In this document: one piece after another, positions 46,194-55,639 of the stretch | Position numbering within the stretch: the first letter of the stretch is position 1 | How the letters are laid out: every line of letters starts with the position of its first letter | NCBI RefSeq assembly: GCF_002849225.1 | Contig: NZ_PKMC01000001.1 | Coordinates: 359,932-423,931 of the forward strand | DNA: 64,000 nucleotides | Source: Actinomyces sp. UMB0138 | GTDB lineage: Bacteria > Bacillota > Negativicutes > Veillonellales > Veillonellaceae | Direction: 5' to 3' | Position numbers and translations under genes: made by a program | The notes under the pieces: generated by a model | Told to the model about the DNA's origin: nothing | Database searches by the model: none | The model's input: the letters and a program-made list of their open reading frames with translations, nothing else

Positions 46194-47486
46194 CTAGAGC
46201 AGCCCCCGCGATTTGAGAGCAAGATAGTGGTCAACAAGCTTCGTAGGAACTTCTTCGGGCGGGGCATCTATGACGTGGACGCCCATCTGCGCCACCGCAT
46301 TTATCAGCTTTTGCCTTTGTACTTGTGTCTTCGCTGCAGCAGCGGCGCTATAAACCGAATCGGCATCGGTAGTTTGCCGTCGCATCTGCTCGACCTCGGG
46401 ATCAGCTATCGAAGCAATAACAACCCGATACCGCTTAGCTAGGTGGACTAGCGTGGGCAGCAATGTTTCTGCAGCTGCAACGGGCTCTAGGGGAGTAAGC
46501 AGCACTAGCAAGGAGAGCTGCGGGGCCTGCGCAATGATCGCCGAGGCCAGCTTTGTCCAATTCGCCTCAACCAGCTTTGCCTCTAGCGGCATCATCGCGT
46601 TTGAGAAGTCTGAGAGCACACTAGTGCGGGAAGTATGCGGCACCGTAACGCGTACTAGCTGGTCTCCTGCCAACAGGCTTACGTTGTCGTCTGCGCGTCC
46701 TGCCACCGCGCCTAGCAACAAGGCAGCGTCCATCTCGGATTCCAATCTGGCCACGTCCTCGACACGGCCGGCTGACAGACGCGAGGTGTCCAGGACCAGC
46801 ATTACCTTCCTGTCTCGCTCTGGGCGCCAGGTACGGACTACAGTGTCGTTATGTCTGGCTGAAGCTCGCCAGTCAATTGACCGAACGTCGTCGCCATCTA
46901 CCCATTCGCGAAGGGAATCGAATTCCGTGCCTTGGCCGCGCTGCCGCGACCGTGCACGACCTTCTACAGCCTGCAATTTGGCGAGTTTTGCCGGCAAGTG
47001 TTTCCGAGAGGGAAATTCCGGAAGTACACGGAGTTCTCCGGGTAGAGTAAAGGAAACTTGCCTAGCGGCTAGGCGCATAGGACCCCATGAACGTACGGTC
47101 ACATAATCCGGGTGGGCTACACCACGCTTCTTCGGACAGACGGGAGTAGTTACCTCTGCCTCTTTACCAGGAATTAGGACGAGGCGGTGGCGGTTGGCCT
47201 TGGCTTGTACGCTGGGTGGCCACGCGTCGCGCACCTCTACCTTCATCTTCCGAGATCCGGGAAGGGACAGGTAAAGCCCTACGCTACCCTCCTCGAATGC
47301 TCGAAGTGGTTCGTTTTCAGTGCGCCGTATCTGCAGTTTGCGTGGTGAAGGTGCTGCCACCAGATCTATGATGGTCAGCCCTATAACGACCGCGAGCCAG
47401 ATATATACCAGCTCTAGCCTGGGAAAAAAGAACAGGGGGAGCAGGCAAAGCACTGCTAAGAATGGAACCCGCCAAGATATGCTCAT
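46194..47486 (-). CDS. DUF58 domain protein
   Basis: A 430-residue protein with two N-terminal membrane helices (about 8-43), a beta-rich segment and the DUF58 core GTEFDSLREWVDGDDVRSIDWRASARHNDTVVRTWRPERDRKVMLVLD (given here in part), leading to a von Willebrand-A-like fold. DUF58 proteins are usual partners of MoxR AAA+ ATPases. Its start overlaps the moxR stop (ATGA). The last gene of a five-gene leftward operon. Confidence 0.88.
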   Translation of the reverse strand: MSISWRVPFLAVLCLLPLFFFPRLELVYIWLAVVIGLTIIDLVAAPSPRKLQIRRTENEPLRAFEEGSVGLYLSLPGSRKMKVEVRDAWPPSVQAKANRHRLVLIPGKEAEVTTPVCPKKRGVAHPDYVTVRSWGPMRLAARQVSFTLPGELRVLPEFPSRKHLPAKLAKLQAVEGRARSRQRGQGTEFDSLREWVDGDDVRSIDWRASARHNDTVVRTWRPERDRKVMLVLDTSRLSAGRVEDVARLESEMDAALLLGAVAGRADDNVSLLAGDQLVRVTVPHTSRTSVLSDFSNAMMPLEAKLVEANWTKLASAIIAQAPQLSLLVLLTPLEPVAAAETLLPTLVHLAKRYRVVIASIADPEVEQMRRQTTDADSVYSAAAAAKTQVQRQKLINAVAQMGVHVIDAPPEEVPTKLVDHYLALKSRGLL

Positions 47487-48439
47487 CGCGGTACCGAGAT
47501 AGAATCGAGCGCGCCAGCTAGGACTGCCTCGATGGAAACACCTTCGAGCTCAGCTTCAGCACGTAGGACCAGACGGTGTGCGATGGTTGGCATCACGAGT
47601 GCCTTCACATCGTCGGGCGTAACAAAATCCCTGCCGGATAACCAGGCCCAGGCGCGGGCAGCGGCGAGCAAGGCAGTAGCCGCCCTAGGAGACATCCCGA
47701 GCGAGAGCGAGGGGGCCTGCCTGGTGGCCCTGGCGATATCTACAATATAGGCAATCACTTCGGAGCTTATTTGCACCTGGGAGACCTGGCGAATCCCCTC
47801 CTCAATATCGGCCGCACTGGCGACGGGCTCGAGTCCGGCACCCTTTATATCGGACGGGTTGAAGCCATCAGCGTGCCTGCGCACGATTTCGATCTCTTGA
47901 TCCCGCTCTGGAGCAGGCATCTGGATCTTCAGCAAGAATCTATCTAACTGGGCTTCGGGCAGTGGGTAGGTGCCCTCAGATTCGATAGGGTTTTGGGTAG
48001 CCGCGACAATAAAAGGGCTGGGAAGACGGCGAGCGGTCCCCGCTACGGAAACCTGCCGTTCAGCCATTGCTTCTAGCAAGGCCGACTGAGTTTTTGCCGG
48101 AGTACGGTTGATTTCGTCGGCTAGCAGCAGATTTGTGAATACAGGACCTGGTCTGAAAGTAAAGTCTTTCTTCTCTTGGTCATAGATCAGCGAGCCCGTC
48201 ACATCGCCTGGCATCATGTCAGGGGTGAATTGGATGCGGGAAAAGTCTACGTCCAAGGCCCTAGCGAGGGATCGGATAAGAAGCGTCTTACCCGTACCAG
48301 GCACGCCCTCTAAAAGCACATGGCCGCGGGTGAGTAAGCCGATGAGCAGTCCGGTTATTGCCCCTTCCTGGCCTACGACAGCCTTTCCAACTTCGGAGCG
48401 CACGCGGATCATTGCCTCGCGGGCGTTATTTTCGTTCAC
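47483..48439 (-). CDS. MoxR-family AAA+ ATPase
   Basis: A 318-residue chaperone-like ATPase. Walker A GVPGTGKTLL, Walker B LLLADEINRTPAKTQSALLEAMAE, sensor-1 ATQNPIESEGTYPLPEAQLDRF and the C-terminal lid are intact. MoxR proteins usually help assemble or activate vWA-domain partners, here presumably the DUF58 protein. The GTG start lies 14 nt inside the DUF4350 gene, and the stop overlaps DUF58. Confidence 0.93.
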   Translation of the reverse strand: MNENNAREAMIRVRSEVGKAVVGQEGAITGLLIGLLTRGHVLLEGVPGTGKTLLIRSLARALDVDFSRIQFTPDMMPGDVTGSLIYDQEKKDFTFRPGPVFTNLLLADEINRTPAKTQSALLEAMAERQVSVAGTARRLPSPFIVAATQNPIESEGTYPLPEAQLDRFLLKIQMPAPERDQEIEIVRRHADGFNPSDIKGAGLEPVASAADIEEGIRQVSQVQISSEVIAYIVDIARATRQAPSLSLGMSPRAATALLAAARAWAWLSGRDFVTPDDVKALVMPTIAHRLVLRAEAELEGVSIEAVLAGALDSISVPR

Positions 48440-49601
48440 GGATTACCTCCTGTTCGAGGGCGGTGAGTCCACGCGCCATGGAAACCATTTCAGATTCGGT
48501 TGTAGGGGAGCCATAGAGTAGATAAAGCAATTCTTGTTCTTTGCGCCCGCTTCGCCTTGCAAGTGCACTCACAAGTGCCTGCTGGCCTGCCGAGCTGGGC
48601 AAGTAAAGTGCTCTCGCCAGACGGGGGCGTAACTGTTCTTGCAAGGCTGCAATCATCGGCTCGGGTTCACAGGCTTGCGCATACATTCTGCCCAAAGATT
48701 GGGTAGTTTCGGAAGCTTTTACCACCACAGGAAGTGGTTCAGTGGCTAGGCGGCCGAAGCGGCGCCCTCGCCAGAAGGCAAATAGGAGGAATACCCATGC
48801 CAGAAGGATCATCATAGGCTGTACCCAGTTAGGTAGCAGGTCTCGCGTGGTAAAACCAATGCCTCCGGTGGCTGCCGTGTTTGATTCCGACGGGGAGTAC
48901 CACACTACGTTTTGGGTCGGGCTGAGGGCCGCCAACGCAGCTGCGGCATTGTCATCTTCTGTAATGGAACCATTTACGAACCAACTAGCTGACCCCAGTA
49001 ACAGTGTTTCAGGATGGTCTTTAGTCCGGGGGAGGAGCACAACCTGAGCACCGCCGGGCTGGCTCATACATTGGAAACTTCCCTGGGGCATAACACCCAT
49101 AGGGGTATACATGAGTCCGACTTTGGATACAGTCCTGGCTTTTCCAAGCAGATTGTTGCAGTGCGACGGCGGATCCGCTACGGCCATGCCCTCTGAGAGC
49201 ACAGCCATGTCAGTCTTCAGCTGGCCGAGCACCTCATCTGTCGGTGCAAGTACTACAGAACGCCTTACTTTTTTGCTGACTAGTAACTCAGGTACGCCCT
49301 CGCCGATCCCAACCCTATTGTCGGATATGACGACAGTGACGTTTTCCTGCTTGGAGAGTTGTTTTTCCAAGTCCTTCTTTGTGCGGACGATAGTAAGGTC
49401 TACGTCTTGTCTAGCTAAAACGCGGGCAAGAGCCTGACTGCCTTCCGCCTTTGGGTTCATTGGGTCTAGCGGAAGAGGTTTTTCGGAGGGCCAGAGTACA
49501 TAAAGCCCCAAAGCGATCAGGATGAAAGATGCCACCAACAGCGTGGCGCTCGATCGGAATATTGCCTTTGGATGCGCACCAACAGCCTTCATCTTGGTCA
49601 T
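48426..49601 (-). CDS. DUF4350 domain membrane protein
   Basis: A 391-residue protein with an N-terminal membrane helix (about 15-33), an extracytoplasmic DUF4350-like domain (MNPKAEGSQALARVLARQDVDLTIVRT) and a second helix near 265-285, followed by a cytosolic helical tail (about 300-391, LYLPSSAGQQALVSALARRSG). Matches the position and topology of DUF4350 proteins in actinobacterial MoxR operons. Starts on the DUF4129 stop (ATGA). Function unknown. Confidence 0.8.
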   Translation of the reverse strand: MTKMKAVGAHPKAIFRSSATLLVASFILIALGLYVLWPSEKPLPLDPMNPKAEGSQALARVLARQDVDLTIVRTKKDLEKQLSKQENVTVVISDNRVGIGEGVPELLVSKKVRRSVVLAPTDEVLGQLKTDMAVLSEGMAVADPPSHCNNLLGKARTVSKVGLMYTPMGVMPQGSFQCMSQPGGAQVVLLPRTKDHPETLLLGSASWFVNGSITEDDNAAAALAALSPTQNVVWYSPSESNTAATGGIGFTTRDLLPNWVQPMMILLAWVFLLFAFWRGRRFGRLATEPLPVVVKASETTQSLGRMYAQACEPEPMIAALQEQLRPRLARALYLPSSAGQQALVSALARRSGRKEQELLYLLYGSPTTESEMVSMARGLTALEQEVIRERK

Positions 49602-50266
49602 GATCCCTGCCTCATTGTTGCAGGAATAGGCATGCTTGAGGCGGCACCGGCGGTGCTACTGGGAGAGAGGGCGGATAACTCGTCGTAAAGGCTAATCGCT
49701 GCGCGCGCATCGACTTCAGTAACAAGTGAGGCATGCCCGTATGTGGCTTCGTCAAACGAGGCATTCACGTGCGCAATTTGCGGTGAATTATTAGGAAATA
49801 GTGCCTCTAGCTGCCGGCTCACCTCGCCCGCTGTTTGGCCTGGTACCGCCTCTATCAGCCCGCGCTCGACGCCTCGTTGGACAATAGCCCGGAAGGCCGC
49901 TTGCACTGAGAGGGCTGGAGCGTCGGGATAGTTATTCTTTGCTTGGGCCAAATATGTTTCGGCAGGTATCGACGGATCTACCAAGGCGGCAGAGTCATGA
50001 CGGGTGCCTTTTGATAGATTCTTGCGTAGTCGCCGAATAATGAAGAACCCTATTATCAGAACAATCAGGATAATAATTGTGGGGAGTACCCAGCCCAGAG
50101 AGGGTGGCTCGATGGTTGCCAGATTGAGCTGGCTTAGGAGTTGTTCCCAGAAATATCTTAAGAGAGCACCAAGATCGAAATAGCCCGGTTTAGCTAGCTC
50201 GTCCTCAAGCGCCTGACGGGCGTCATCTGGAGATGGCGCAATACTTGGCAAGTACAAGAGGAACAT
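49598..50266 (-). CDS. DUF4129 domain membrane protein
   Basis: A 222-residue protein with one central membrane helix (about 60-83, WVLPTIIILIVLIIGFFII) and a cytosolic DUF4129 region (ALSVQAAFRAIVQRGVERGLIEAVPGQTAGEVSRQL). In transglutaminase-like envelope proteins DUF4129 appears at the C-terminus; here it is free-standing, as usual in these operons. ATG directly follows the TAA of the upstream membrane gene. Function unknown. Confidence 0.8.
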   Translation of the reverse strand: MFLLYLPSIAPSPDDARQALEDELAKPGYFDLGALLRYFWEQLLSQLNLATIEPPSLGWVLPTIIILIVLIIGFFIIRRLRKNLSKGTRHDSAALVDPSIPAETYLAQAKNNYPDAPALSVQAAFRAIVQRGVERGLIEAVPGQTAGEVSRQLEALFPNNSPQIAHVNASFDEATYGHASLVTEVDARAAISLYDELSALSPSSTAGAASSMPIPATMRQGS

Positions 50267-51361
50267 TTATCGTCCGGAGCTAGTCAGATATTGGATCAGA
50301 GCTACGTCCAGCCCTTCTTTGCGGAAGCGCACGTCTACATATAGCAGTGACATCAAGGAAGTCTGCAGGGGCAGCGTAATTATTGAAGCAAGTAGAGAAG
50401 TAATTACTGACAACACCAGAATGATCGTCATCTGCGAAGCTGCGTTGCCAGAGCCGATCGCCACGGCTATTAGGGCGGAGACAGCAGATATTGGGGTAGT
50501 TATGGATGCTGCAATGATGCCAATTATGAATTGTCCAAGCCAAGTAATTCCCAGGCAGCGCAAAAAATATCCAGACATCAATTGCCAAGAGCGCTTTAAA
50601 GAAGCAAATGCGCCGGCTCCTTCAATGACTATGGCCTGGCCGTAGAAGGAGAAGCGAACGGCCACAATTGAGATAGCAAGAAGGATACCAATTCCTAAAA
50701 TAAGCAGGAACAAGATGGCGAGTCCTCCGCTTCCGATGGTCTCAAACGCTCCACTGGCGTAAAATATCCCACCAATAGTTGCGGTGATTACAACTAAGAT
50801 GAGCATCATTACTAACCATAGGATTATAGACGCGCCGAGGTAGCGCCATATTTTTCTGCCTACCGCTTTCCAAGTTTGCCCTATAGATACTTTTTGTCCT
50901 TCAACAGCCTTCATTACCACGAAGACCATCAGCGGTATCAGCAAGATCTGGCCAATAAAGATAGGTAAATAGGAGATTAGCTGAGTGCCTTCCATAGCCA
51001 GGGAATTGTCGTTATTAAAATCGAAGTGGGGAATCCAGCCCATGCGAGCGGATATGAGCACAGGCATGAGCATTGCCAAGAGGACGATCTCTACAAGGAA
51101 AGTTAGCCCAAAAACAGTTTTTGGATTCATGCGGGCGAGCTTGAATACTCCGCCCAAGATGTCTCCTACCGATAGTGGGCGCAGTGGGATAATGCCCGGT
51201 TGGAGCTGATCATAATGGAGGGGGCCCTGGGGAGCATTGGGGAAGCCGTTAGAGCTGTGCTCGCTGGGAGCGTATTGCCCATATCGAGGCTGTGGGGTCT
51301 CAGGCAGGTGTTGCTGATTCTCTGGGGGACGCGGGCCCGACGGGAGAGTGAAATCCGACAC
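50267..51361 (-). CDS. Multipass membrane protein (GDPD membrane-domain-like)
   Basis: A 364-residue protein with a Pro/Gln-rich cytosolic N-terminus (about 1-60) and six membrane segments. The repeat-like FxxxKAVGRKIWRYLGASIILWLVM and ASLKRSWQLMSGYFLRCLGI pattern resembles the membrane domain of glycerophosphodiester phosphodiesterases and DUF7544/7847-type proteins; no catalytic GDPD domain is present. The GTG start has CAGGAGG 7 nt upstream. It heads the operon leading to DUF4129, DUF4350, MoxR and DUF58. Confidence 0.75.
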   Translation of the reverse strand: MSDFTLPSGPRPPENQQHLPETPQPRYGQYAPSEHSSNGFPNAPQGPLHYDQLQPGIIPLRPLSVGDILGGVFKLARMNPKTVFGLTFLVEIVLLAMLMPVLISARMGWIPHFDFNNDNSLAMEGTQLISYLPIFIGQILLIPLMVFVVMKAVEGQKVSIGQTWKAVGRKIWRYLGASIILWLVMMLILVVITATIGGIFYASGAFETIGSGGLAILFLLILGIGILLAISIVAVRFSFYGQAIVIEGAGAFASLKRSWQLMSGYFLRCLGITWLGQFIIGIIAASITTPISAVSALIAVAIGSGNAASQMTIILVLSVITSLLASIITLPLQTSLMSLLYVDVRFRKEGLDVALIQYLTSSGR

Positions 51362-51485
51362 TAATACCTCCTGTATTTGTTGCTTCCACCTTCCACTGTA
51401 CTGAAGATGCGGGCTACTGGCTCCAGGAAAACGAATTTGGACAGTTTTCTAATCTCTTCTTCATCAAGACAGTAATCTTGTTTCT

Positions 51486-52418
51486 ATGAATGATTGGGTA
51501 ATTTCTTGCGCGGACGCGCGAGCTAGCGTTTCTGCCTTCCGAGGCGTTGTTACTTCGTGGATTATTGAGCGCGACGGAGTAGAACACGAACTAATTGATG
51601 GCTACTGTACCGAGGCAGAGATGCAGTCCTTGGATGGGTACCGTGGAGCCTTGATGGCGCCGTGGTCGAACCGTATATCTGATGCTCGGTTCACTTTCGA
51701 GAACGAGGAATTTGATCTGGGAGTCGATCCGTCTGGACTGCGCGAAGGCCTGCATGGGTTGTATGCGTCCGCCACCTTCAGCCTCGTCCGTCTTCTTCCC
51801 GATTCTGTCACCATTGAGGCTGAAAATCAGGGAGTACCAGGGTATCCGTGGCCTACCAAGTTGCAGGCTACGTACACCATTCGGGAAGGTGGAAGGCTCG
51901 AGCTGGAACTGCGGTGCACAAACTGTTCTGATCGAGCCATAAAAGTGGGATTGGGGTGGCACCCGTACCTGGCGTACCAGGGGAGCGGGCCATGCACTGT
52001 AGATATTCCCGCGCGTACGAAGGTAAACGTGGACGATGCGCTTATACCTCTGCAGGAGCCGCATACCTTCAGCGATCGAGGCGAAGAGCGCCGAATCGAC
52101 TTTGAAGGATTAGCCGGAATTGATTTGGCATATACGAATTTGGTTCCAGACCCAGATGGTGTAGTGCGAACTAGGCTGACTCACCCAGACGGTTCTGTCA
52201 CTACGTTAGAGGGCCTCCTTGAAGGTGGTAAGGATGGTGTGGGGATAATCCACATATTCACCGGAGATACGTTGCAGTACCGGCCCGGCGAATCTTTTGC
52301 CATGGAACCGTGCCACTTTATGACAGACGCTTTCAATCGGGAGGCGGTTGGGGACACTGCTCTACTTCAGCCAGGACACACAAGAGAGCTGCGAGCTGCG
52401 TTAATACATGAGTTCTAA
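51486..52418 (+). CDS. Aldose 1-epimerase family protein
   Basis: Galactose-mutarotase-like enzyme of 310 residues. Substrate and catalytic elements include APWSNRISDARF (Asn/Arg), HGLYASATF, the His of GLGWHPYLAY and the C-terminal Glu region FAMEPCHFMTDAFN. It interconverts anomers of hexoses. The ribosome-binding site is poor (TCTTGTTTCT), suggesting weak or leaderless translation. It stands alone, divergent from the DUF4129/MoxR operon. The natural sugar is unknown. Confidence 0.9.
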   Translation: MNDWVISCADARASVSAFRGVVTSWIIERDGVEHELIDGYCTEAEMQSLDGYRGALMAPWSNRISDARFTFENEEFDLGVDPSGLREGLHGLYASATFSLVRLLPDSVTIEAENQGVPGYPWPTKLQATYTIREGGRLELELRCTNCSDRAIKVGLGWHPYLAYQGSGPCTVDIPARTKVNVDDALIPLQEPHTFSDRGEERRIDFEGLAGIDLAYTNLVPDPDGVVRTRLTHPDGSVTTLEGLLEGGKDGVGIIHIFTGDTLQYRPGESFAMEPCHFMTDAFNREAVGDTALLQPGHTRELRAALIHEF

Positions 52419-52505
52419 ATATCCACAGGCAGATCGAGGCTAGGTGTCCACAACCGGTGTGTTTCTGCTGAGCTAACTAGGGGCGAGTAAGCCTATTTTC
52501 GAGGC

Positions 52506-53165
52506 ATGAAACAAATTCCGGTGGAAACTCTAGCTAACGCTGCCTTCAAAGCGGTGAAGCCGCAACCGGAACGAGCTCCTAAAAGCCGGTTGCGGCTTCT
52601 CCCAGGGCCTACCTCTGCACTAGTATTGGGCATAATAATCGCGCTGGTGGCGATCGTGTGCGGCATTGGTAGCGCCATGGACAATCCAGACACACCCGCT
52701 AATTCCTCGCCTAAACAGCAGGTGAGCGAAGCGGCCTCTGCGCCTGCTGGTGACGAAGTAATCGTGCACGTCGTCGGCAAGGTGGCCACACCTGGTTTGG
52801 TACATCTAAAACGGGGAGCAAGGGTTGACGATGCGATCAAGAAGGTTGGCGGAGTAAGCAAGGGAGCCGACCTTGCTGCTATCAATCTTGCCCGCCCCCT
52901 CACGGACGGGGAACAAATAGTAGTACCGGCACTCTCTCAGCCTAAATCCCCTGGTACGCAGACTGCCGAATCCGATTGCATAAATTTAAATTCTGCTTCC
53001 GAGAAAGATCTTCAAGAACTAAACGGCGTAGGCCCTGCCCTGGCCGGAAGAATTGTAAATCACCGGGAAAGCCAGGGGCCTTTCACCAAAGTTGAAGACC
53101 TACAGCAAGTGTCTGGGATAGGCCCGGCGTTGGTCCAGAAAGTATCCGGACAGGCATGCGTATGA
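52506..53165 (+). CDS. comEA: ComEA-type DNA receptor
   Basis: DNA-binding component of natural transformation machinery. The 219-residue protein has a cytosolic N-terminus (about 1-36), one membrane helix (37-57), an SLBB domain (about 84-140, VIVHVVGKVATPGLVHLKRGARV) and a C-terminal helix-hairpin-helix pair ([29 protein letters not shown] and VSGIGPALVQKV). The stop overlaps the comEC start in an ATGA junction. Confidence 0.94.
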   Translation: MKQIPVETLANAAFKAVKPQPERAPKSRLRLLPGPTSALVLGIIIALVAIVCGIGSAMDNPDTPANSSPKQQVSEAASAPAGDEVIVHVVGKVATPGLVHLKRGARVDDAIKKVGGVSKGADLAAINLARPLTDGEQIVVPALSQPKSPGTQTAESDCINLNSASEKDLQELNGVGPALAGRIVNHRESQGPFTKVEDLQQVSGIGPALVQKVSGQACV

Positions 53166-54592
53166 GAACTACCGACTTGCGCCTTTTGCCAGCGGCTATA
53201 GGTGGTTGGCTGCTTATCCTAATGAGCCAATATGTTTCCGGACTGGTACTTCTCTTATTTGCTGCAGGATCCATACTTGCCGTCGGCGGCGCTTGGATGA
53301 ACAAGGGAGGCCGGCACCTGCAGGCAAACGTCGGGCGTATTAACGGCATGGTCATCCTGCTTCTCATTTCCATGGTTGCGCTCGCGGGACCTGCCTGGCT
53401 CAAGGCATCACAAGTGAGTGCTTCGCCACTGGGGCAACAAACTGCGGGGCAAGTAGTCGCAAAAATAGTTACCGAGACAAAACAAAACGAGCGCACCGCT
53501 TTTGCTAAGGCGCAGATAATATCCGTCTTAGATCGGCCAATATCCATGCCCGCGTTAATTTTTGAAAAGCGCCTCCATGCCCATCCCGGACAGACGATCA
53601 GAGCAAAGTGTACGTGGAAGCGGCACAGTGGACTGGGAAGGATAATGCTGGCCTGTTCCAGAAGCAAGATAATTCGCCGTGCTGATCCATGGACTCACTG
53701 GGCGAATTCGCGCAGACAAAAATTACACTCAAGGCTCGGCAATTCCGCAGCGGGGGCTTTAGTTTGTGCAATGGCACTGGGCGACAACAGGTATCTGTCG
53801 CCAACTTCCTCTGCCAACATGAAACGAGCCGCGCTAGCCCATCTAGCCGTGGTCTCGGGTACTCACGTGGCTATTGTTATTAGCACGTTTTGGGGTCTGC
53901 TAGCTTTTCTGAAGCGGCGACTTCGGCTGCTGAGCGCTGCAACAGTACTTGTTGGCTTCGTGATCTTAGTGGGGCCTATGCCTACGGTGGCAAGAGCTAG
54001 CGCAATGGGAATGATTGCCCTCGCAGGGATGGCATTAGGCCGGCCCGGAAGCGCAACGGGTGCACTGGCACTAGTAACGATGGGGCTGCTAATAACCCAC
54101 CCGACTTATGCGGCCGATATTGGCTTTGCCCTTTCAGTAAGTGCCACATTCGCCGTCCTCACATTGTCTGAACGAATTGAGGCGCCCCTACGCAGCATAC
54201 TTCCGAAGGGCATCGCTAAAGCAGTGTCAACCTCAATTGCTGCACAAAGTTTCTCTGGACCGTTGCTGCTCCTACTATCGCCAGGTACCTCCTTATATGC
54301 CCCGATTGCCAATTTATTGGCCGCACCGGCCATCGCTCCAGCGACGTTACTAGGTTTGCTTGGGGCACTATTGCCTCGACCAGTGGCCCAGCCGATATTA
54401 GCTCTAGCAAAGCTAGCAGCCTGGTGGATAGCTACCGTAGCCAACAAAATCAGCGCATTACCTGGGGCTGTCTTGCCCTGGCAAGGAGGACCGGCGGGAG
54501 CGGTGGCACTCGCATTCAGCGTGCTCTGCATTCTATTTGCGGTACACCGCCACTTCGCTGCAATAGATGGGGGTGGTTCATGGCATGGTTAA
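53162..54592 (+). CDS. comEC: ComEC-type DNA channel, short form
   Basis: Membrane channel for single-stranded DNA uptake. The 476-residue protein has two to three N-terminal helices, an extracytoplasmic OB-like segment (about 75-185) and the Competence domain with about eight helices, containing the family motif ALAHLAVVSGTHVAIV. The metallo-beta-lactamase nuclease domain at the C-terminus of many ComEC proteins is missing, which is common in actinobacteria. Start at ATG 53162 is chosen for the ATGA overlap with comEA; ATG 53156 is an in-frame alternative. No comF or pilus genes are in view. Confidence 0.9.
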   Translation: MRTTDLRLLPAAIGGWLLILMSQYVSGLVLLLFAAGSILAVGGAWMNKGGRHLQANVGRINGMVILLLISMVALAGPAWLKASQVSASPLGQQTAGQVVAKIVTETKQNERTAFAKAQIISVLDRPISMPALIFEKRLHAHPGQTIRAKCTWKRHSGLGRIMLACSRSKIIRRADPWTHWANSRRQKLHSRLGNSAAGALVCAMALGDNRYLSPTSSANMKRAALAHLAVVSGTHVAIVISTFWGLLAFLKRRLRLLSAATVLVGFVILVGPMPTVARASAMGMIALAGMALGRPGSATGALALVTMGLLITHPTYAADIGFALSVSATFAVLTLSERIEAPLRSILPKGIAKAVSTSIAAQSFSGPLLLLLSPGTSLYAPIANLLAAPAIAPATLLGLLGALLPRPVAQPILALAKLAAWWIATVANKISALPGAVLPWQGGPAGAVALAFSVLCILFAVHRHFAAIDGGGSWHG

Positions 54593-54595
54593 CCC

Positions 54596-55561
54596 ATGGC
54601 CAAAACAACATGGGATAAATTGCAGTTAGCACCGGTGATGCTCATCCGCGGCCCCGAAGAAGTCATTGCTTCCAGGGCAGAAGCACGCGTTCGCGATCTG
54701 GCGAACAAAGCAGACCCCAACGTAGGGATCATCGATGTAGAAGCAGCCACATACCAGGCCGGTCAGTTAGGAGTGCACACTGCCCCTTCCCTGTTTGGCG
54801 AGGCCAGACTAATCAGGATACACAACTTAGAGACGCTGTCAGAGTCGCTGGCGAAGGACTTGCTGGAATACCTGAAGGCTCCTGAACCTGACGTTTGGAT
54901 TCTTGCCCGCCACGCAAAGGGGCAAAAGGGAAAGAAACTGCTGGAGGCAATTTCCAAGGCAGGCATGCCCGTGGTGCAATGCGATCCAATAAAATCTGCC
55001 CGCGATAAGGCCGATCTATTGAAAGCCGACGCACGCAGAGCACACCGAAGCATTGAACCGGCTGCTGTTGAGGCGCTAGTTGACGCCTTAGGATCCGATT
55101 TGCAAGAAATGTGCGCCGCCCTCGCCCAACTCTTCTCGGACAAGGAAGGCAAGATCACTGAACAGGATGTGCACACCTTCTACGGCAACAGGGTAGAAGC
55201 ATCGGGATTCGCAATAGCCGATGCGGCAGTAGCCGGAAACAGCGGCAAAGCCATAGAACTTGCCCGCCATGGATTTGCCACAGGTGCTGCCCCGGTAGCG
55301 ATGATGGGAGCACTGGCACTAAAGGTGCGTAATATCGCGAAGGTATCTTCCGGAGCACGTAACCCCCGCGAACTTGGGATGGCACCTTGGCAAGCTGACA
55401 GGGCCCGCCGCGAGGCCCGCGGTTGGTCGCAGGTAGGCCTAGCCGAGGCGATAGCGGCTGTTGCGGCAGGAGAAGAAGAAATAAAAGGTGCCTCCCGCGA
55501 CCCCGAATTTGCTTTTGAGCGAGCCCTTCTGCGGGTCGGGGCTGCGCATGGGCGCCACTAA
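54596..55561 (+). CDS. holA: DNA polymerase III delta subunit
   Basis: Clamp-loader subunit that opens the beta clamp, 321 residues. It has the delta-family layout: N-terminal AAA-like fold without a functional Walker A (MLIRGPEEVIASRAEARV), SLFGEARLIRI, KAPEPDVWILARH and SKAGMPVVQC, and a C-terminal helical collar. Located 3 nt after comEC, the usual comEA-comEC-holA order. It ends shortly before the ddh promoter region. Confidence 0.93.
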   Translation: MAKTTWDKLQLAPVMLIRGPEEVIASRAEARVRDLANKADPNVGIIDVEAATYQAGQLGVHTAPSLFGEARLIRIHNLETLSESLAKDLLEYLKAPEPDVWILARHAKGQKGKKLLEAISKAGMPVVQCDPIKSARDKADLLKADARRAHRSIEPAAVEALVDALGSDLQEMCAALAQLFSDKEGKITEQDVHTFYGNRVEASGFAIADAAVAGNSGKAIELARHGFATGAAPVAMMGALALKVRNIAKVSSGARNPRELGMAPWQADRARREARGWSQVGLAEAIAAVAAGEEEIKGASRDPEFAFERALLRVGAAHGRH

Positions 55562-55639
55562 CAATTCCATTATGTGACCCGAACCAACACCGAAGTACCT
55601 CTTGGTCTACTTTTTACAGAAAAACTAAGGAGGAATGTA

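Noticed and set aside
53156..54592. Loss of the metallo-beta-lactamase part of ComEC as a truncation or pseudogene
   Set aside because: The reading frame ends cleanly 3 nt before holA, and short ComEC forms are common in actinobacteria.
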